The notes: generated by a model not told the origin, from the letters alone. A stretch of 64,000 nt of DNA from Paracoccaceae bacterium (GCA_902554705.1 CACDPP010000008.1:1-64000), one strand, 5' to 3'; shown: positions 29,208-39,183, counted from the first letter of the stretch. Numbers and translations: made by a program.

Positions 29208-29997
29208 TTTTTTTGAAAGGAAGACCAAGGCTCCAGCCTAATTCCTGAGGCTTTTCATCTTGCCAGTTTAGCCCAATTTCCATCTCTTTGTGATCTCTTT
29301 CAGGACGATATTTGTAGGTTTGGAACATATGATCCCAAATAGAAAGAGCGAAACCAAAATTGGTATCGTGCTCAATACGGTCACTAGAATGGTGTATTCT
29401 ATGCATATCAGGGGTCACTATTAAAAATCTCACGATTTTATCAACTCTATTTGGGATATTGATATTTGCGTGATTAAAGATCGAACTTCCATTCAGTAAT
29501 ATTTCAAAAATTAAGACGGACAGTGGATCTGCGCCTAGGGCATAAACTAAACTAATTTTTAAGGCCATCGATAAAGCTATTTCGAGAGGATGAAATCTAA
29601 TAGCAGTCGAAACGTCCATTTCTGTGTCAGAATGGTGAACTCTATGAATACGCCATAAAAACTCAATCTTGTGAGTGAGTAAATGTTGTAACCATATAAA
29701 GAAATCCAAAATCAGGATAACCAATATAAACTCAACCCAAAAGGGCAAACTAAGTCGGTTAAACAAGCCAATACCCAAATTTTGAGCGTCAAACGCGGCT
29801 CCAATTGCGAGTAAAGGCAAAGCAAATGAAAATAATCGTAAAGTTAGAACATTAAACACGCTTACTGACCAGTTTGTAATCCATCTTCTAGTCTTACTTT
29901 TGGCGACTATCCTCCGGGGAAATATAAATTCTATGGCTGCAAAAACGACAAACAGCCCAAAAAATATGGATAAACGTATTATTCCTTCTTGCTCCAT
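29200..29997 (-). CDS. Sterol desaturase / fatty acid hydroxylase family protein
   Basis: The 265-residue membrane protein has the diiron histidine clusters of the fatty acid hydroxylase superfamily: H105 and H109 (HLLTH), H118 with H121-H122 (HRVHH), and H199 with H202-H203 (HRIHH). Four to five hydrophobic segments flank them. In bacteria such proteins hydroxylate or desaturate lipids, including ornithine lipids and sterol-like molecules; the substrate is unknown. It is first in a three-gene minus-strand group with the Fe-S protein, which could in principle supply electrons. Confidence 0.88.
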   Translation of the reverse strand: MEQEGIIRLSIFFGLFVVFAAIEFIFPRRIVAKSKTRRWITNWSVSVFNVLTLRLFSFALPLLAIGAAFDAQNLGIGLFNRLSLPFWVEFILVILILDFFIWLQHLLTHKIEFLWRIHRVHHSDTEMDVSTAIRFHPLEIALSMALKISLVYALGADPLSVLIFEILLNGSSIFNHANINIPNRVDKIVRFLIVTPDMHRIHHSSDRIEHDTNFGFALSIWDHMFQTYKYRPERDHKEMEIGLNWQDEKPQELGWSLGLPFKKNG

Positions 29998-30052
29998 TTT
30001 GTCTCCCTTACAAAATAGTTAGGTAAGAATTCTCAATTGGCAATGAAGTTTG

Positions 30053-30913
30053 CTAATTTCTAATTAAAGAGCCAGCACCATGTTCTGTAAATAGCTCTAA
30101 GAGGCATGCATTCGGCACTCTGCCATCCAATATAACTACTGCTCTTACTCCACCATCTAAAGCATAAAGAGCAGTTTCGGTTTTCGGTATCATACCGTCA
30201 GAAATAATTCCTTCTTTTATCATATCTTTGATTTTTTGAGCCGATAGTTCAGTTATCACTTCGCCATCGCTATTTTTTACCCCAGATACGTCTGTTAATA
30301 GCAGTAATCTGTCAGCTTTTAATGCCGCTGCAATGGCTCCAGCGGCTGTATCAGCATTTATATTAAATGTTTCACCATTTGGACCATATCCTAGGGGTGC
30401 GATTACTGGAATGGTATCATTTTCAGTCAGCGTATTGATAACAGAAGGGTTAATCTTTGAGGGCGAACCGACCATTCCCAAATCTTTATCTGCCTGCTCG
30501 CATTCAATTAGTTTGGCGTCTTTTCCTGATAAACCGACAGCGCGTCCACCTTGATCGTTAATGGCTTGAACAATTTTTTTATTAACACTACCGCTAAGAA
30601 CCATTTCGACAACTTCCATCGTTGCTTCGTCTGTAACCCTTTTACCCTTTATGAATTTAGACTCTATCTTTAGCTTTTTAAGCATTGCATTGATCATGGG
30701 GCCACCACCATGAACAATAATTGGGTTAATCCCAACTTGTCGCATCAATGCCACATCCCTCGCAAAAGTTTCCATACCCTGATCACTGGTCATAGCATGT
30801 CCACCAAGCTTAATTACAACGATGGCTTCAGTATATCTCTGTAAATATGGAAGTGCTTCGGAAAGAGTACGCGCAGTAGCAATCCAGTCACGGTTCATAT
30901 CTTGTTTCTTCAT
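30053..30913 (-). CDS. argB: Acetylglutamate kinase
   Basis: ArgB phosphorylates N-acetyl-L-glutamate in arginine synthesis. From the ATG at 30913 ([10 protein letters not shown], preceded by GGGAAG) the product has 286 residues; a GTG two codons upstream lies too close to that site. The glycine-rich segments VIKLGGHAM and [13 protein letters not shown] are the nucleotide and acetylglutamate binding parts. The arginine-sensitive N-terminal helix seems present. It ends the rpmH-to-argB minus-strand block. Confidence 0.96.
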   Translation of the reverse strand: MKKQDMNRDWIATARTLSEALPYLQRYTEAIVVIKLGGHAMTSDQGMETFARDVALMRQVGINPIIVHGGGPMINAMLKKLKIESKFIKGKRVTDEATMEVVEMVLSGSVNKKIVQAINDQGGRAVGLSGKDAKLIECEQADKDLGMVGSPSKINPSVINTLTENDTIPVIAPLGYGPNGETFNINADTAAGAIAAALKADRLLLLTDVSGVKNSDGEVITELSAQKIKDMIKEGIISDGMIPKTETALYALDGGVRAVVILDGRVPNACLLELFTEHGAGSLIRN

Positions 30914-30972
30914 TTTCACTTCCCAAAGCTTTGTGCTTTTTCACCTATACTATAAAAGGGCGCAAGCTAAAA

Positions 30973-31623
30973 TTAGACTAACATGGCAATAACAGATCTA
31001 AGGGTTTGAATTCCCCAACCTTTCTCTGAAGATGTCAAAATGATTTCTGGAAAAGCGGCTGGGTGGTTTTGCAGGCTGCTTCTAACCTGTTCCAGTATGT
31101 TTTCGCGATCTTTTTCTTTAACTTTATCCAACTTGGTTAGAACTACTTGGAACGTGACTGCTGAGCTATCGAGCATAGACATTATCTCTGTATCCACTTT
31201 TTTGACGCCATGCCTACCATCAACCAGCACGAAAGCTCTGCGTAGAGATTGTCGTCCAGCTAGATATTGCTTCAGTAGATTTTGCCATTGCTCGACAATC
31301 TTAACTGGTGCGTTAGCGTATCCATATCCAGGAAGGTCAACCAAATAGTGGTTCTCTGGAATAGAAAAAAAATTTATTTCCTGTGTGCGCCCGGGCGTAT
31401 TGGATGCCCTTGCTAGGCCTTTTCTACCGGTTAGTGCATTAATTAGACTAGATTTTCCAACATTAGAACGACCTGAAAAACAAACTTCTATTTTGTCCGG
31501 ATTTGGTAACCCTTGCATGTCGACAACACCTTTAACAAAGCTTATCTCCTTAGAGAATAATAGGCGGCCCAGTTCTTTTTTGCTTTCGTCCAACTCCTCA
31601 TAAACAGGAAATGAAAGTTTCAA
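30973..31623 (-). CDS. engB: Ribosome biogenesis GTPase EngB/YsxC
   Basis: EngB (YihA) is an essential GTPase for 50S assembly. The 216-residue product starts with TTG overlapping the stop of the MOSC gene and has G1 GRSNVGKSS at 51-59, G3 DLPGYG, and G4 TKLD. The length and single G domain are typical. It is co-transcribed with yidC and the MOSC gene, a common alphaproteobacterial arrangement. Confidence 0.96.
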   Translation of the reverse strand: MKLSFPVYEELDESKKELGRLLFSKEISFVKGVVDMQGLPNPDKIEVCFSGRSNVGKSSLINALTGRKGLARASNTPGRTQEINFFSIPENHYLVDLPGYGYANAPVKIVEQWQNLLKQYLAGRQSLRRAFVLVDGRHGVKKVDTEIMSMLDSSAVTFQVVLTKLDKVKEKDRENILEQVRSSLQNHPAAFPEIILTSSEKGWGIQTLRSVIAMLV

Positions 31624-32357
31624 CTTATAACCTCCACTAAGTCACCGGATTTTATGTGCCCACTAGAAGTAGCTATCGCCGCCACGGTGAAGTCCTCTTG
31701 CCCCATAATTTCTAAGGTGCCAAGGGTATCGACATCTCGCTCACCTGACATTGGATTTGCTGTTGTGGCGAGGCATCTGACGATCTCCTCCTTTATTTTA
31801 AAAGTGACATCACCAATCTTTAGATTTTTGCCAATCCATTTGTGTTCATCCCAAGGTTTACAACCGTCTATCCATAAATTGCATCTCCAACGTAACAAAG
31901 ATAGTTTTTCGCCAACTTTTTTTTCAATTTCCCGATGGCTAGCTAGGTTTCCAATACTAATTGAAGGAAAATCAGTATCAGTCATTCCTGTCTGAACTGA
32001 CCTTACCAACTTGATTGATGCCGCTCGGTTTTCTGGCATTAAAGGGCTAACCCAATTTATAAATTTAGAAGATTCAAAATCAGGATCGATACAGATTGTT
32101 CCAATTGAGGGATGCCTTAATTCTAGTTTCTTTTCTGATGTCCAGGTCGTTGAGATTGCAGCCAGTTGAGGTGCTTTGGCAACACGTGAAAAATTCCTAC
32201 AGGGTACCCAGCTTGAGCCGTCTGCATCGCTTTGATCATGTACTACCGCCCAATTACGGTCTAGTGGCAATGTTTTTCCACTGTATATATCTATAGAGTT
32301 AAGGTTTTCGGAGCCATGAGATTTGATAGGGTATCTCCAAATCTGGGCTAAATTCAC
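31620..32357 (-). CDS. MOSC domain protein
   Basis: The 245-residue product starts with GTG inside the yidC stop and begins with an MOSC N-terminal beta-barrel (LAQIWRYPIKSHG), then an MOSC domain. MOSC proteins often act on molybdenum-cofactor-linked reductions, as in YcbX and mARC, but this one may lack the full mARC-type cysteine: C174-like CRWRCNLWIDG and VRCLATTANP are the visible candidates. It sits between yidC and engB with 4-base overlaps on both sides; a link to membrane insertion is not evident. Confidence 0.85.
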   Translation of the reverse strand: MNLAQIWRYPIKSHGSENLNSIDIYSGKTLPLDRNWAVVHDQSDADGSSWVPCRNFSRVAKAPQLAAISTTWTSEKKLELRHPSIGTICIDPDFESSKFINWVSPLMPENRAASIKLVRSVQTGMTDTDFPSISIGNLASHREIEKKVGEKLSLLRWRCNLWIDGCKPWDEHKWIGKNLKIGDVTFKIKEEIVRCLATTANPMSGERDVDTLGTLEIMGQEDFTVAAIATSSGHIKSGDLVEVIS

Positions 32358-34153
32358 TCTACACCTTTTTTCTTCTTAAAACTGGCTAGAATATTGCCAA
32401 AAACATCTGGTTTGTATCCTTGCCGTCGCATAATCAGATATTGTTGAATAAAAGTTATCGTGTTGTTTGCGATCCAATATATAACGAGGCCACTAGCAAA
32501 AGTACCAAGCATGAACATAAATACCCACGGCATCCAAGCAAAAATCATTGCTTGAGTTTTATCAGTTGGGGCAGGATTGAGCTTTTGTTGTAGCCACATC
32601 GAAACACCCAATAAAATTGGAAGAATTCCTAATGATATAATTGCTGCAATTGACCCGGGAGTCGTTGGATTGGCCCAGGGTAACAAACCAAAAAGGTTTA
32701 AGATTGTTGATGGATCTGGTGCGGATAAATCTCTAATCCAGCCAAACCATGGCTCGTGCCTTAGTTCAAGTGTAACAAATATCACTTTATAAAGAGAAAA
32801 GAAAATTGGGATCTGGATCAATATAGGTAAACAACCGCTTGCTGGATTAACTTTTTCTTTCTTGTATAAACCCATCATTTCTTGTTGAAGTTTTTGGCGA
32901 TCATCACCGACCCGCTCTTTAATTTTTTCCATTTCAGGCTGCAGTTCTTTCATCTTAGCCATCGAAGCGTAGGATTTATACGCCAATGGAAAAAGTACGG
33001 CTTTTATGATTAATGTTAGCCCAATGATGGCCCAACCCATGTTTCCTATGATCACATTTAACCAGTGAAGAACAGCAAACATAGGTTTTGTCAGAAAGAA
33101 AAACCATCCCCAATCTATACTGTCAAGAAACCCTGTAACACCAGCCTGCTCATATTTGCGTATCGTATCCCATTCTTTTGCTCCAGCAAAAAGCTGGGTA
33201 CTAATAGATGTTGAGGTGCCATCAGCTATCACTGTGGAAGGCATTACTGCTTCGACTTGATAGATATCCTGCGCTGCAAAATATTTGGTTGTTGATCTGA
33301 AAGATGATGACTGATCTGGAATAAGCGTCGTCATCCAGTAATGGTCGGTAAAGCCTGTCCATCCGCTGTTTTGGACTTCAACGCGCTCGGCATGTGTTCC
33401 TTCTTTTTCTAAGATTGGGAGATCAGCAATATCCCCATAATCTTCCTCGGACAATTCGCCGTCTGACATACGGATTATACCTTCATGCAAGATGAAAAAG
33501 TTTTTCATATCTTTTGGTTCGCCATGGCGACGCAATAGCCCATATGGTCTTAAAGAAATTTCAGAACCAGAATTGTTTTCAATACCCTGTTCCACGGTGA
33601 ACATATATTTTTCATCAATAGATATTTTGCGCATAAATTTGACACCATTTCCATTATCCCACAACAAAGATATTGGAGATGAAGGTGTTAAAATATTATT
33701 GCCCACAACTGTCCAAATTGTATTGGGGTTAGGTACTTGATCTGGTTTAATTCCTACGGCTGGTGCCCATCCAAATGCTGCATAGTAAGCTTCAGGTTTG
33801 CCCACGGGGCTCAGCAGAGTGACGATGTCGGAGTCTTGTGAAATAGTATTTCGATATTTTTTCAAGGAAAGCTGATCAATCCTGCCACCTTGCGTAGAAA
33901 TAGCACCAGTCAAGAGTTCGTTTTCAATCTGAATTCGCTCGGCTTCAATAGCAATTTCAGTTTCACCAGTTTCAATCAACGGTGACTTTGCTGTGTCTGC
34001 ATTAGGGGCTAGGTCACTTTCTTCTGATTGCTGCTGAGCACTTTCTATATCCCTCGTAACAGGTTCAGGCGGCGGGAATAAAATAAACCATGTGATTATC
34101 ACTATAAAACTCAGAACTGAGGCTAAAATCAGGTTTTTATTTTGATCGTTCAT
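32354..34153 (-). CDS. yidC: Membrane protein insertase YidC
   Basis: YidC inserts and folds inner-membrane proteins, alone or with SecYEG. The 599-residue product has an N-terminal membrane anchor (residues about 8-27), an acidic linker, a large periplasmic domain and then the conserved five-helix core from about residue 350, with the hydrophilic-groove region and the MKELQPEMEKIKERVGDD coiled-coil. It is a full-length Gram-negative type. It overlaps the MOSC gene by 4 bases. Confidence 0.97.
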   Translation of the reverse strand: MNDQNKNLILASVLSFIVIITWFILFPPPEPVTRDIESAQQQSEESDLAPNADTAKSPLIETGETEIAIEAERIQIENELLTGAISTQGGRIDQLSLKKYRNTISQDSDIVTLLSPVGKPEAYYAAFGWAPAVGIKPDQVPNPNTIWTVVGNNILTPSSPISLLWDNGNGVKFMRKISIDEKYMFTVEQGIENNSGSEISLRPYGLLRRHGEPKDMKNFFILHEGIIRMSDGELSEEDYGDIADLPILEKEGTHAERVEVQNSGWTGFTDHYWMTTLIPDQSSSFRSTTKYFAAQDIYQVEAVMPSTVIADGTSTSISTQLFAGAKEWDTIRKYEQAGVTGFLDSIDWGWFFFLTKPMFAVLHWLNVIIGNMGWAIIGLTLIIKAVLFPLAYKSYASMAKMKELQPEMEKIKERVGDDRQKLQQEMMGLYKKEKVNPASGCLPILIQIPIFFSLYKVIFVTLELRHEPWFGWIRDLSAPDPSTILNLFGLLPWANPTTPGSIAAIISLGILPILLGVSMWLQQKLNPAPTDKTQAMIFAWMPWVFMFMLGTFASGLVIYWIANNTITFIQQYLIMRRQGYKPDVFGNILASFKKKKGVE

Positions 34154-34270
34154 TAAGCAAGCTACCTATTCAAAATACTTATTAGGTTTCAACAGAGTAT
34201 GTAACAAAAGGTCAAGTGCAAATCTTTGGATTTTTAATCTGTATTTCCAATTTATTTAATCTACCAATCC

Positions 34271-35098
34271 CTATTTTTTCAATGTTAAGCCCTCAAAATC
34301 AAACAGCTGAGGATCAAGCAGATGTGATGGCCTAGTATTCATAAGAGCCTTAAACATGACTTGCCTCCGTCCAGGATAGTTTTTTTCCCATCCATCCAAA
34401 ATTTGCTTTACTTGTTGTCGCTGTAATCCATCTTGCGAACCGCATAAGTCGCAAGGGATAATTGGATAATTGAGTGCACTTGAAAATCTGTAGCAGTCTT
34501 TTTCCGCCACATGCGCTAATGGACGGTAAACAAATAAGTCGCCTTCTTCATTTACTAGTTTGGGGGGCATTGTTGCTAGTCTTCCACCATGAAATATGTT
34601 CATGAAAAAAGTTTCCAAAATATCATCTCTGTGATGCCCTAGAACGACGGCACTGCAATTTTCTTCGCGAGCTATCCTGTAAAGATGCCCTCTGCGCAAT
34701 CTGGAGCAAAGAGCACAATACGTTCTGCCGGCAGGAACTTTATCCTTCACTACAGAATAAGTATCTTGAAACTCTATACGATGAGGTATTTCCATTTCTG
34801 CCAAAAAATTTGGAAGAGTAGTTGCTGGAAAACCAGGCTGCCCCTGATCTAAATTGCATGCCAATATCTCTACCGGTAATAAGCCGCGCCATTTTAGTTC
34901 ATATAATGCAGCCAATAGGGTGTAACTATCCTTTCCTCCAGACATACATACAAGCCAACGTGCTCCGGGTTCAATCATTCCATATTGTTCAATAGCTTCA
35001 CGGGTATTTTTAATTATGCGCTTCCGAAGTTTCTTGAATTCCGTAGTTGTTGGAGCATTTTTAAAAAGTGGGTGAATTTCGTTTATTTCGTCGAGCAT
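34271..35098 (-). CDS. ttcA: tRNA 2-thiocytidine synthetase TtcA
   Basis: TtcA thiolates cytidine 32 of some tRNAs using ATP and a 4Fe-4S cluster. From the ATG at 35098 the product has 275 residues; a TTG three codons upstream is also possible. Numbered from that TTG, the PP-loop SGGKDS lies at 56-61 and the cluster cysteines are C131-C134 (CALC) and C219-C222 (CDLC). It lies between yidD and yidC, interrupting the usual rnpA-yidD-yidC run. Confidence 0.93.
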   Translation of the reverse strand: MLDEINEIHPLFKNAPTTTEFKKLRKRIIKNTREAIEQYGMIEPGARWLVCMSGGKDSYTLLAALYELKWRGLLPVEILACNLDQGQPGFPATTLPNFLAEMEIPHRIEFQDTYSVVKDKVPAGRTYCALCSRLRRGHLYRIAREENCSAVVLGHHRDDILETFFMNIFHGGRLATMPPKLVNEEGDLFVYRPLAHVAEKDCYRFSSALNYPIIPCDLCGSQDGLQRQQVKQILDGWEKNYPGRRQVMFKALMNTRPSHLLDPQLFDFEGLTLKK

Positions 35099-35170
35099 AG
35101 TGATCAATAACCCTTAATCTCGCAAAGTGGCGATAATTTCTCTTTTTCAATTTTGAGAACAAAAGCGAGG

Positions 35171-35392
35171 TCAATCTGGTACATTATCAATTCCTGAACC
35201 TCCTAAGGGGTGACACTTAATTATTCGCTTTACAGCAAGGCGCCCACCCTTTATTGCCCCATGCTTTTCGAGTGCCTCTAGTGCATAAGAACTGCAAGTT
35301 GGATGATAACGACAATTTGATCCGATTAGAGGTGAGATAACTAAGCGGTAAAAGCGTACTGGAATTGAAACAATATATGCTGTTGGTCGCAT
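35171..35392 (-). CDS. yidD: Membrane protein insertion efficiency factor YidD
   Basis: YidD helps YidC insert membrane proteins. The 73-residue product has the full family core: an amphipathic N-terminus ([20 protein letters not shown]) and [19 protein letters not shown], then [17 protein letters not shown]. The gene overlaps the rnpA stop by one base, as in most bacteria. Confidence 0.96.
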   Translation of the reverse strand: MRPTAYIVSIPVRFYRLVISPLIGSNCRYHPTCSSYALEALEKHGAIKGGRLAVKRIIKCHPLGGSGIDNVPD

Positions 35393-35796
35393 TAAGCTTC
35401 TCCGGTTGAATTAAGATGTAACGCTTCCAAAGCTGATATGAAATCGTTTTTTAAGGTTTTGAATTCTGATGAAACTGTAGAGCCGTAGCGGCCAATTAAG
35501 ACGTAATCAAAACCAGCGCGGCCTAAATTTGGTAATGCTTCGCGCGCTATAGCTCGTAAACGCCTTTTGGCGCGATTTCTAACAACTGCATTTCCAACTT
35601 TCTTTGAACAGGTGAATCCAACTCGAATTATCCCTAAGTCATTTTGGTTTATTTGGACAATCATAGTTTCGCAAGAGTGCTTTAGGCCACGAGACGCCAA
35701 AATGAAATCTTGTCTTTTGGTTAATGTTTGTAAATCAGCCTTGGAGGTATTCAAACTAGCTCTTGTATTCTCAGCGTTATCTAACTGCTGGGCCAT
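35392..35796 (-). CDS. rnpA: Ribonuclease P protein component
   Basis: RnpA is the protein subunit of RNase P, which matures tRNA 5' ends. The 134-residue product contains the signature [14 protein letters not shown] (residues about 74-87) preceded by the [12 protein letters not shown] strand. The first ~20 residues are extra compared with short forms, so a downstream start is possible. It is 32 bases after rpmH and overlaps yidD by one base. Confidence 0.94.
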   Translation of the reverse strand: MAQQLDNAENTRASLNTSKADLQTLTKRQDFILASRGLKHSCETMIVQINQNDLGIIRVGFTCSKKVGNAVVRNRAKRRLRAIAREALPNLGRAGFDYVLIGRYGSTVSSEFKTLKNDFISALEALHLNSTGEA

Positions 35797-35828
35797 AACT
35801 TGCCGTTTTCATCCCTGAAGGAGAGAAT

Positions 35829-35963
35829 TTAAGCGCTTAAAGATTTTCGGCCGCGAACGCGCCGTGCGTTTAAAATTTTACGACCTGCTTTTGTCGCCAT
35901 CCGCGCACGAAAACCGTGACGGCGTTTTCTTACTAGATTAGATGGTTGAAATGTGCGCTTCAT
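35829..35963 (-). CDS. rpmH: Large ribosomal subunit protein bL34
   Basis: bL34 is one of the smallest 50S proteins. Translating the minus strand from the ATG ending at 35963 gives 44 residues, [20 protein letters not shown] onward, ending with RGRKSLSA and a TAA stop. This is an exact family match in length and composition. It leads the rpmH-rnpA-yidD operon and has a good promoter upstream. Confidence 0.98.
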   Translation of the reverse strand: MKRTFQPSNLVRKRRHGFRARMATKAGRKILNARRVRGRKSLSA

Positions 35964-36029
35964 CGCTTCAACTCCGTTAAAATTAGGTACTAACCACCGG
36001 ATTCGTACCGGGTAATTCTTGAAGCCCTG

Positions 36030-36058
36030 CTAATAAGCTGATCGAGACGATAAGTCAA
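36030..36058 (-). promoter_or_regulatory. Predicted promoter for rpmH-rnpA
   Basis: On the minus strand TTGACT (36058-36053) and TATTAG (36035-36030) are separated by exactly 17 bases. They lie 67 bases before the rpmH start, in the 255-base space shared with the divergent TVP38-family gene. Nothing else that I can name is in that space. Confidence 0.6.
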
Positions 36059-36218
36059 ATCGATGTTTTGAATTAAGATAAATTTATCTTCAAAGTGATT
36101 TATTATGCAAAAAAGATGGTAAAGTTCTGATTTTCCATGGTTTTGGACTATATTTCCAGTAGGGACCTAAGTTGTTTCCTGGAAAAGCCTCACAAGTAGA
36201 TAACCTTAATAGACATTA

Positions 36219-36911
36219 ATGAAAAAATTTATTCCAGTTATAGTAATCGCTTCGGCTTTTTTATTAGCATTTCTTTTGGGTGCTAAAGCTATTACATTTG
36301 ATGACTTCATCTCAAATCGTGATCAAATTTTAATATTTCGCGATAGCAATCTTACTTTTTCTGTCATGATTTTCATGCTCATTTATATTTCTGTCGTCAC
36401 CTTTTCAATTCCAGGTGCTACTGTTCTGTCTGTGACAGGCGGTTTTATATTTGGGCTAGAGGTGGGGCTAATTTTAAATATTGTATCTGCTTCGATCGGC
36501 GCCACATTTTTATTTTTGGCAGTTAGACTAGGGTTTGGAAATCTTCTTACGAGGTTCGAAAAAGTTTCTGATAAGTTCAGCAATTTGATTGAACGGCTCA
36601 AAGTTAATGAAATAAATATTCTATTACTTTTAAGATTAATTCCTGTTGTGCCCTTTTTTGTCGCTAATATTTTGCCTGCTATTGCCGGTGTAAGTTTGAA
36701 AAACTTTTTTTGGACAACATTTTTAGGAATTATTCCTGGTGGATTTGTTTTTACTTTGATCGGTGCTAACGCGGGGAATTTCTTTGATCAAGGTGAGGCT
36801 CCAGACTTAACAGTTTTTTGGTCATTCGAATTCTTGGGGCCATTAGTTTGCCTGATAATTCTTGTCGCATTCCCAATGTTTTTCAGGGTTGCAAAGTATA
36901 ATCATGACTAA
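36219..36911 (+). CDS. TVP38/TMEM64-family membrane protein
   Basis: The 230-residue protein has about six membrane segments and the SNARE-associated/VTT domain of the DedA superfamily; the segment FSIPGATVLSVTGGFIFG followed by GASIGATFLF-like residues and RLIPVVPFFVANILPAIAGV are the family motifs. Such proteins are proposed lipid scramblases or transporters. It overlaps the next flavoprotein gene by 8 bases; this pairing with a mercuric-reductase-like enzyme recurs in many proteobacteria, so a joint function is likely but unknown. Confidence 0.88.
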   Translation: MKKFIPVIVIASAFLLAFLLGAKAITFDDFISNRDQILIFRDSNLTFSVMIFMLIYISVVTFSIPGATVLSVTGGFIFGLEVGLILNIVSASIGATFLFLAVRLGFGNLLTRFEKVSDKFSNLIERLKVNEINILLLLRLIPVVPFFVANILPAIAGVSLKNFFWTTFLGIIPGGFVFTLIGANAGNFFDQGEAPDLTVFWSFEFLGPLVCLIILVAFPMFFRVAKYNHD

Positions 36912-38280
36912 AAAAATTAAAACAGACTTGTTGGTAATAGGAGCTGGGGCGGGAGGTTTATCCATTTCCGCTGGCGCGGCCCAACTTGGAGTTAAAGTTG
37001 TTCTGCTAGAAGGTGATAAGATGGGCGGTGACTGCCTAAATTATGGCTGCGTTCCGTCCAAAGCATTAATAGCTTTCAGTAATCAGAAAAAACCAAGGCA
37101 TTTTATTGAGGCAATGAGTTTTGTAAGAGAGGCAATCAAAGAGATTGAGCCTCACGATAGTGAGGAAAGATTTCGCTCCCTTGGGGTCAATGTGATCCGA
37201 GAATATGGACGTTTTGTAAACGCAAAAACTGTAGCTGCTGGAGACTATGAAATTCAATCTCGTAGGATAGTAATTGCCACAGGCGTTCATACGTCAATTC
37301 CCGAAGTTAGCGGTTTGTCGGATATTTCATACCACACAAATCAAACTATTTTTGATTTAGCACAGAAACCTGAACACTTGCTTGTTTTAGGTGGTGGCCC
37401 TGTTGGCGTTGAATTAGCCCAAGCCTTTACCCGAATTGGAGTAAAAGTGACAATTTTAGAAAAACAAAAGATTTTATCAAACTTCAATAGTGAGCAGGTA
37501 GAGATTCTAAGAAGTAATTTATCGGCTGACGGCGTTGTCTTGAAAGAAGGTGTTTCCATTGAAGAATTCTCTCAAGTTGGTAATAAATTAATCGTTCAGC
37601 TTGAAGGTGGCGAAAAAATAACTGGAAGTGATCTTCTAGTCGCAACAGGAAAAAAGCCAAACTTGCGAAGACTCAATTTGAATGTCGCTGGAATTCGTTT
37701 TTCCGATAATGGAATTGAAACCGATCAATACCTACGCACAAGCAATAAAAAAATTTATGCAATCGGTGACGTTGCCCAATTTGAAAACTTTACGAACGTA
37801 GCAAATTATCATGCTGGAATAGTTCTAAAGTCAATTACCATTGGGTTAAAAACTAAAGTGCAAAAAGAAGTTCAACCTCGAGTGATTTACACGACGCCAG
37901 AAATCGGTTCAGTTGGTCTTTCAAAAGTCCAAGCTACAAAAAAATATGGGGACAAATTGAAAATTAGCCGAGTCAATTTTTCTGAAAATGACAGAGCAAT
38001 TACCGACGATAAAAAACTGGGTTGGATAGAAATATATATTTACAGAAACCTAGTGGTTGGGGCATGTGTTATTGGTATAGGTGCTGGCGAATTGTTAAAT
38101 TTTTGGTCCTTTATGATTTCCAACCGTATTTCGATATATAAAGTTGCAAAAACAGGTTTTGCCTATCCGACGCTGGGAGAAGTAAATAAAAAGTTAGTTA
38201 CAAATTATATTAGCCCAAAGATTTTTAAAAATCGTGGGATACGAAATTTGGTATGGCTTGCCCAAAGGTATTTACCCTGA
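36904..38280 (+). CDS. Mercuric-reductase-like pyridine nucleotide-disulfide oxidoreductase
   Basis: The 458-residue flavoprotein starts at the ATG at 36904, inside the end of the TVP38-family gene. The FAD-binding motif GAGAGG lies at 13-18 and the redox disulfide C44-C49 in GGDCLNYGCVPSK. A NAD(P)-binding domain with GGGPVGVELAQAF follows, then the dimerisation domain ending YPTLGE in place of the HPT motif of lipoamide dehydrogenases. No MerA heavy-metal domain or C-terminal cysteine pair is seen, so mercury reduction is unlikely. The substrate is unknown. Confidence 0.88.
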   Translation: MTKKIKTDLLVIGAGAGGLSISAGAAQLGVKVVLLEGDKMGGDCLNYGCVPSKALIAFSNQKKPRHFIEAMSFVREAIKEIEPHDSEERFRSLGVNVIREYGRFVNAKTVAAGDYEIQSRRIVIATGVHTSIPEVSGLSDISYHTNQTIFDLAQKPEHLLVLGGGPVGVELAQAFTRIGVKVTILEKQKILSNFNSEQVEILRSNLSADGVVLKEGVSIEEFSQVGNKLIVQLEGGEKITGSDLLVATGKKPNLRRLNLNVAGIRFSDNGIETDQYLRTSNKKIYAIGDVAQFENFTNVANYHAGIVLKSITIGLKTKVQKEVQPRVIYTTPEIGSVGLSKVQATKKYGDKLKISRVNFSENDRAITDDKKLGWIEIYIYRNLVVGACVIGIGAGELLNFWSFMISNRISIYKVAKTGFAYPTLGEVNKKLVTNYISPKIFKNRGIRNLVWLAQRYLP

Positions 38281-38391
38281 AATAGATCAAAAAGTTAAAT
38301 CAAACACTTTTATACATTCATTTTATTTCTTTATGTCGAATAAAATTTGCTCTTGCATTAAGGCATTGCAAACCTTAATCCCTTTCGGAGT

Positions 38392-38468
38392 GGACCGATA
38401 GCTCAGCTGGATAGAGTACTTGACTACGAATCAAGGGGTCGGGGGTTCGAATCCTCCTCGGTCCGCCA
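38392..38468 (+). tRNA. tRNA-Arg (anticodon ACG)
   Basis: The 77-base sequence folds as a cloverleaf: acceptor arm GGACCGA with TCGGTCC, D-arm GCTCAGCTGGATAGAGT, anticodon stem CTTGA/TCAAG around loop CTACGAA, and T-arm with GGTTCGAATCC. The anticodon ACG (to inosine) reads CGU/CGC/CGA arginine codons. CCA is encoded at 38466-38468. The GC-rich island starts just downstream. Confidence 0.97.
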
Positions 38469-38634
38469 TATAAATCAATGACTTAGTAGAAAATAAGAAT
38501 AGCAAGCGGTAAAGTTTATAAAGCTAAACAAGATCGCTGTTATACGCAAATTTCACAGTGATTTTGCCAGAATCGGTTCATGTGTTAATCTCCAATTCCT
38601 AGCCAGCAGAAGACTGGTAAAAACAGGTAGATCA

Positions 38635-39183
38635 ATGCAAAATGTGACACCACCATACGGGAATAAAACGACAATTGTTGATCGCATCGTTAGCGTTTTT
38701 TCCAGCTTTGCAATGCTTCTAATCCTAATAGGCGTCTCGATAACCTTGTACGAAATTGTGCTGCGTTATATTTTTGAAAGCGCAACGTCTTGGGTGTACA
38801 AAACTACCCTTTGGCTCGCTGCCGTCACCTACCTGGTCTCCGGCATATTCGCGATGCAGCGGCGTGAGCACATTCGGGTGACTGTCATCTACGATGCGGT
38901 CTCTCCCACGCTACGTTTGATCTTTGATTACTTAGCTCTCTACGTTCTCATTGTTTATGCGACACTGATGTTGGTTGGCGGAGCCGATCAGGTTTGGGTG
39001 GTTTTTTCGCATGCCGTCAAAACAGGCGCTATTTCGAGCCTCCCGTTTGGACCAACGATCAAACCTCTCGTGCTCTTGGCAACTGTAGCGGTTGTGATAG
39101 TTGCGATTAACAATTTTCTACTCGATCACCTGAACATTGGTCGATCCAATAATTCCATCTTGCCGGACAAAAGTACTGAATGA
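38635..39183 (+). CDS. TRAP transporter small permease (DctQ type)
   Basis: The 182-residue product has four hydrophobic segments, as expected for the DctQ subunit of tripartite ATP-independent periplasmic transporters, and the pattern YIFESATSWVYKTTLWLA typical of the family. It overlaps the large permease gene by 4 bases. No periplasmic DctP-type binding protein is encoded in the window, so the set looks incomplete or uses a receptor encoded elsewhere. Organic acids are usual substrates; the one here is unknown. Confidence 0.9.
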   Translation: MQNVTPPYGNKTTIVDRIVSVFSSFAMLLILIGVSITLYEIVLRYIFESATSWVYKTTLWLAAVTYLVSGIFAMQRREHIRVTVIYDAVSPTLRLIFDYLALYVLIVYATLMLVGGADQVWVVFSHAVKTGAISSLPFGPTIKPLVLLATVAVVIVAINNFLLDHLNIGRSNNSILPDKSTE

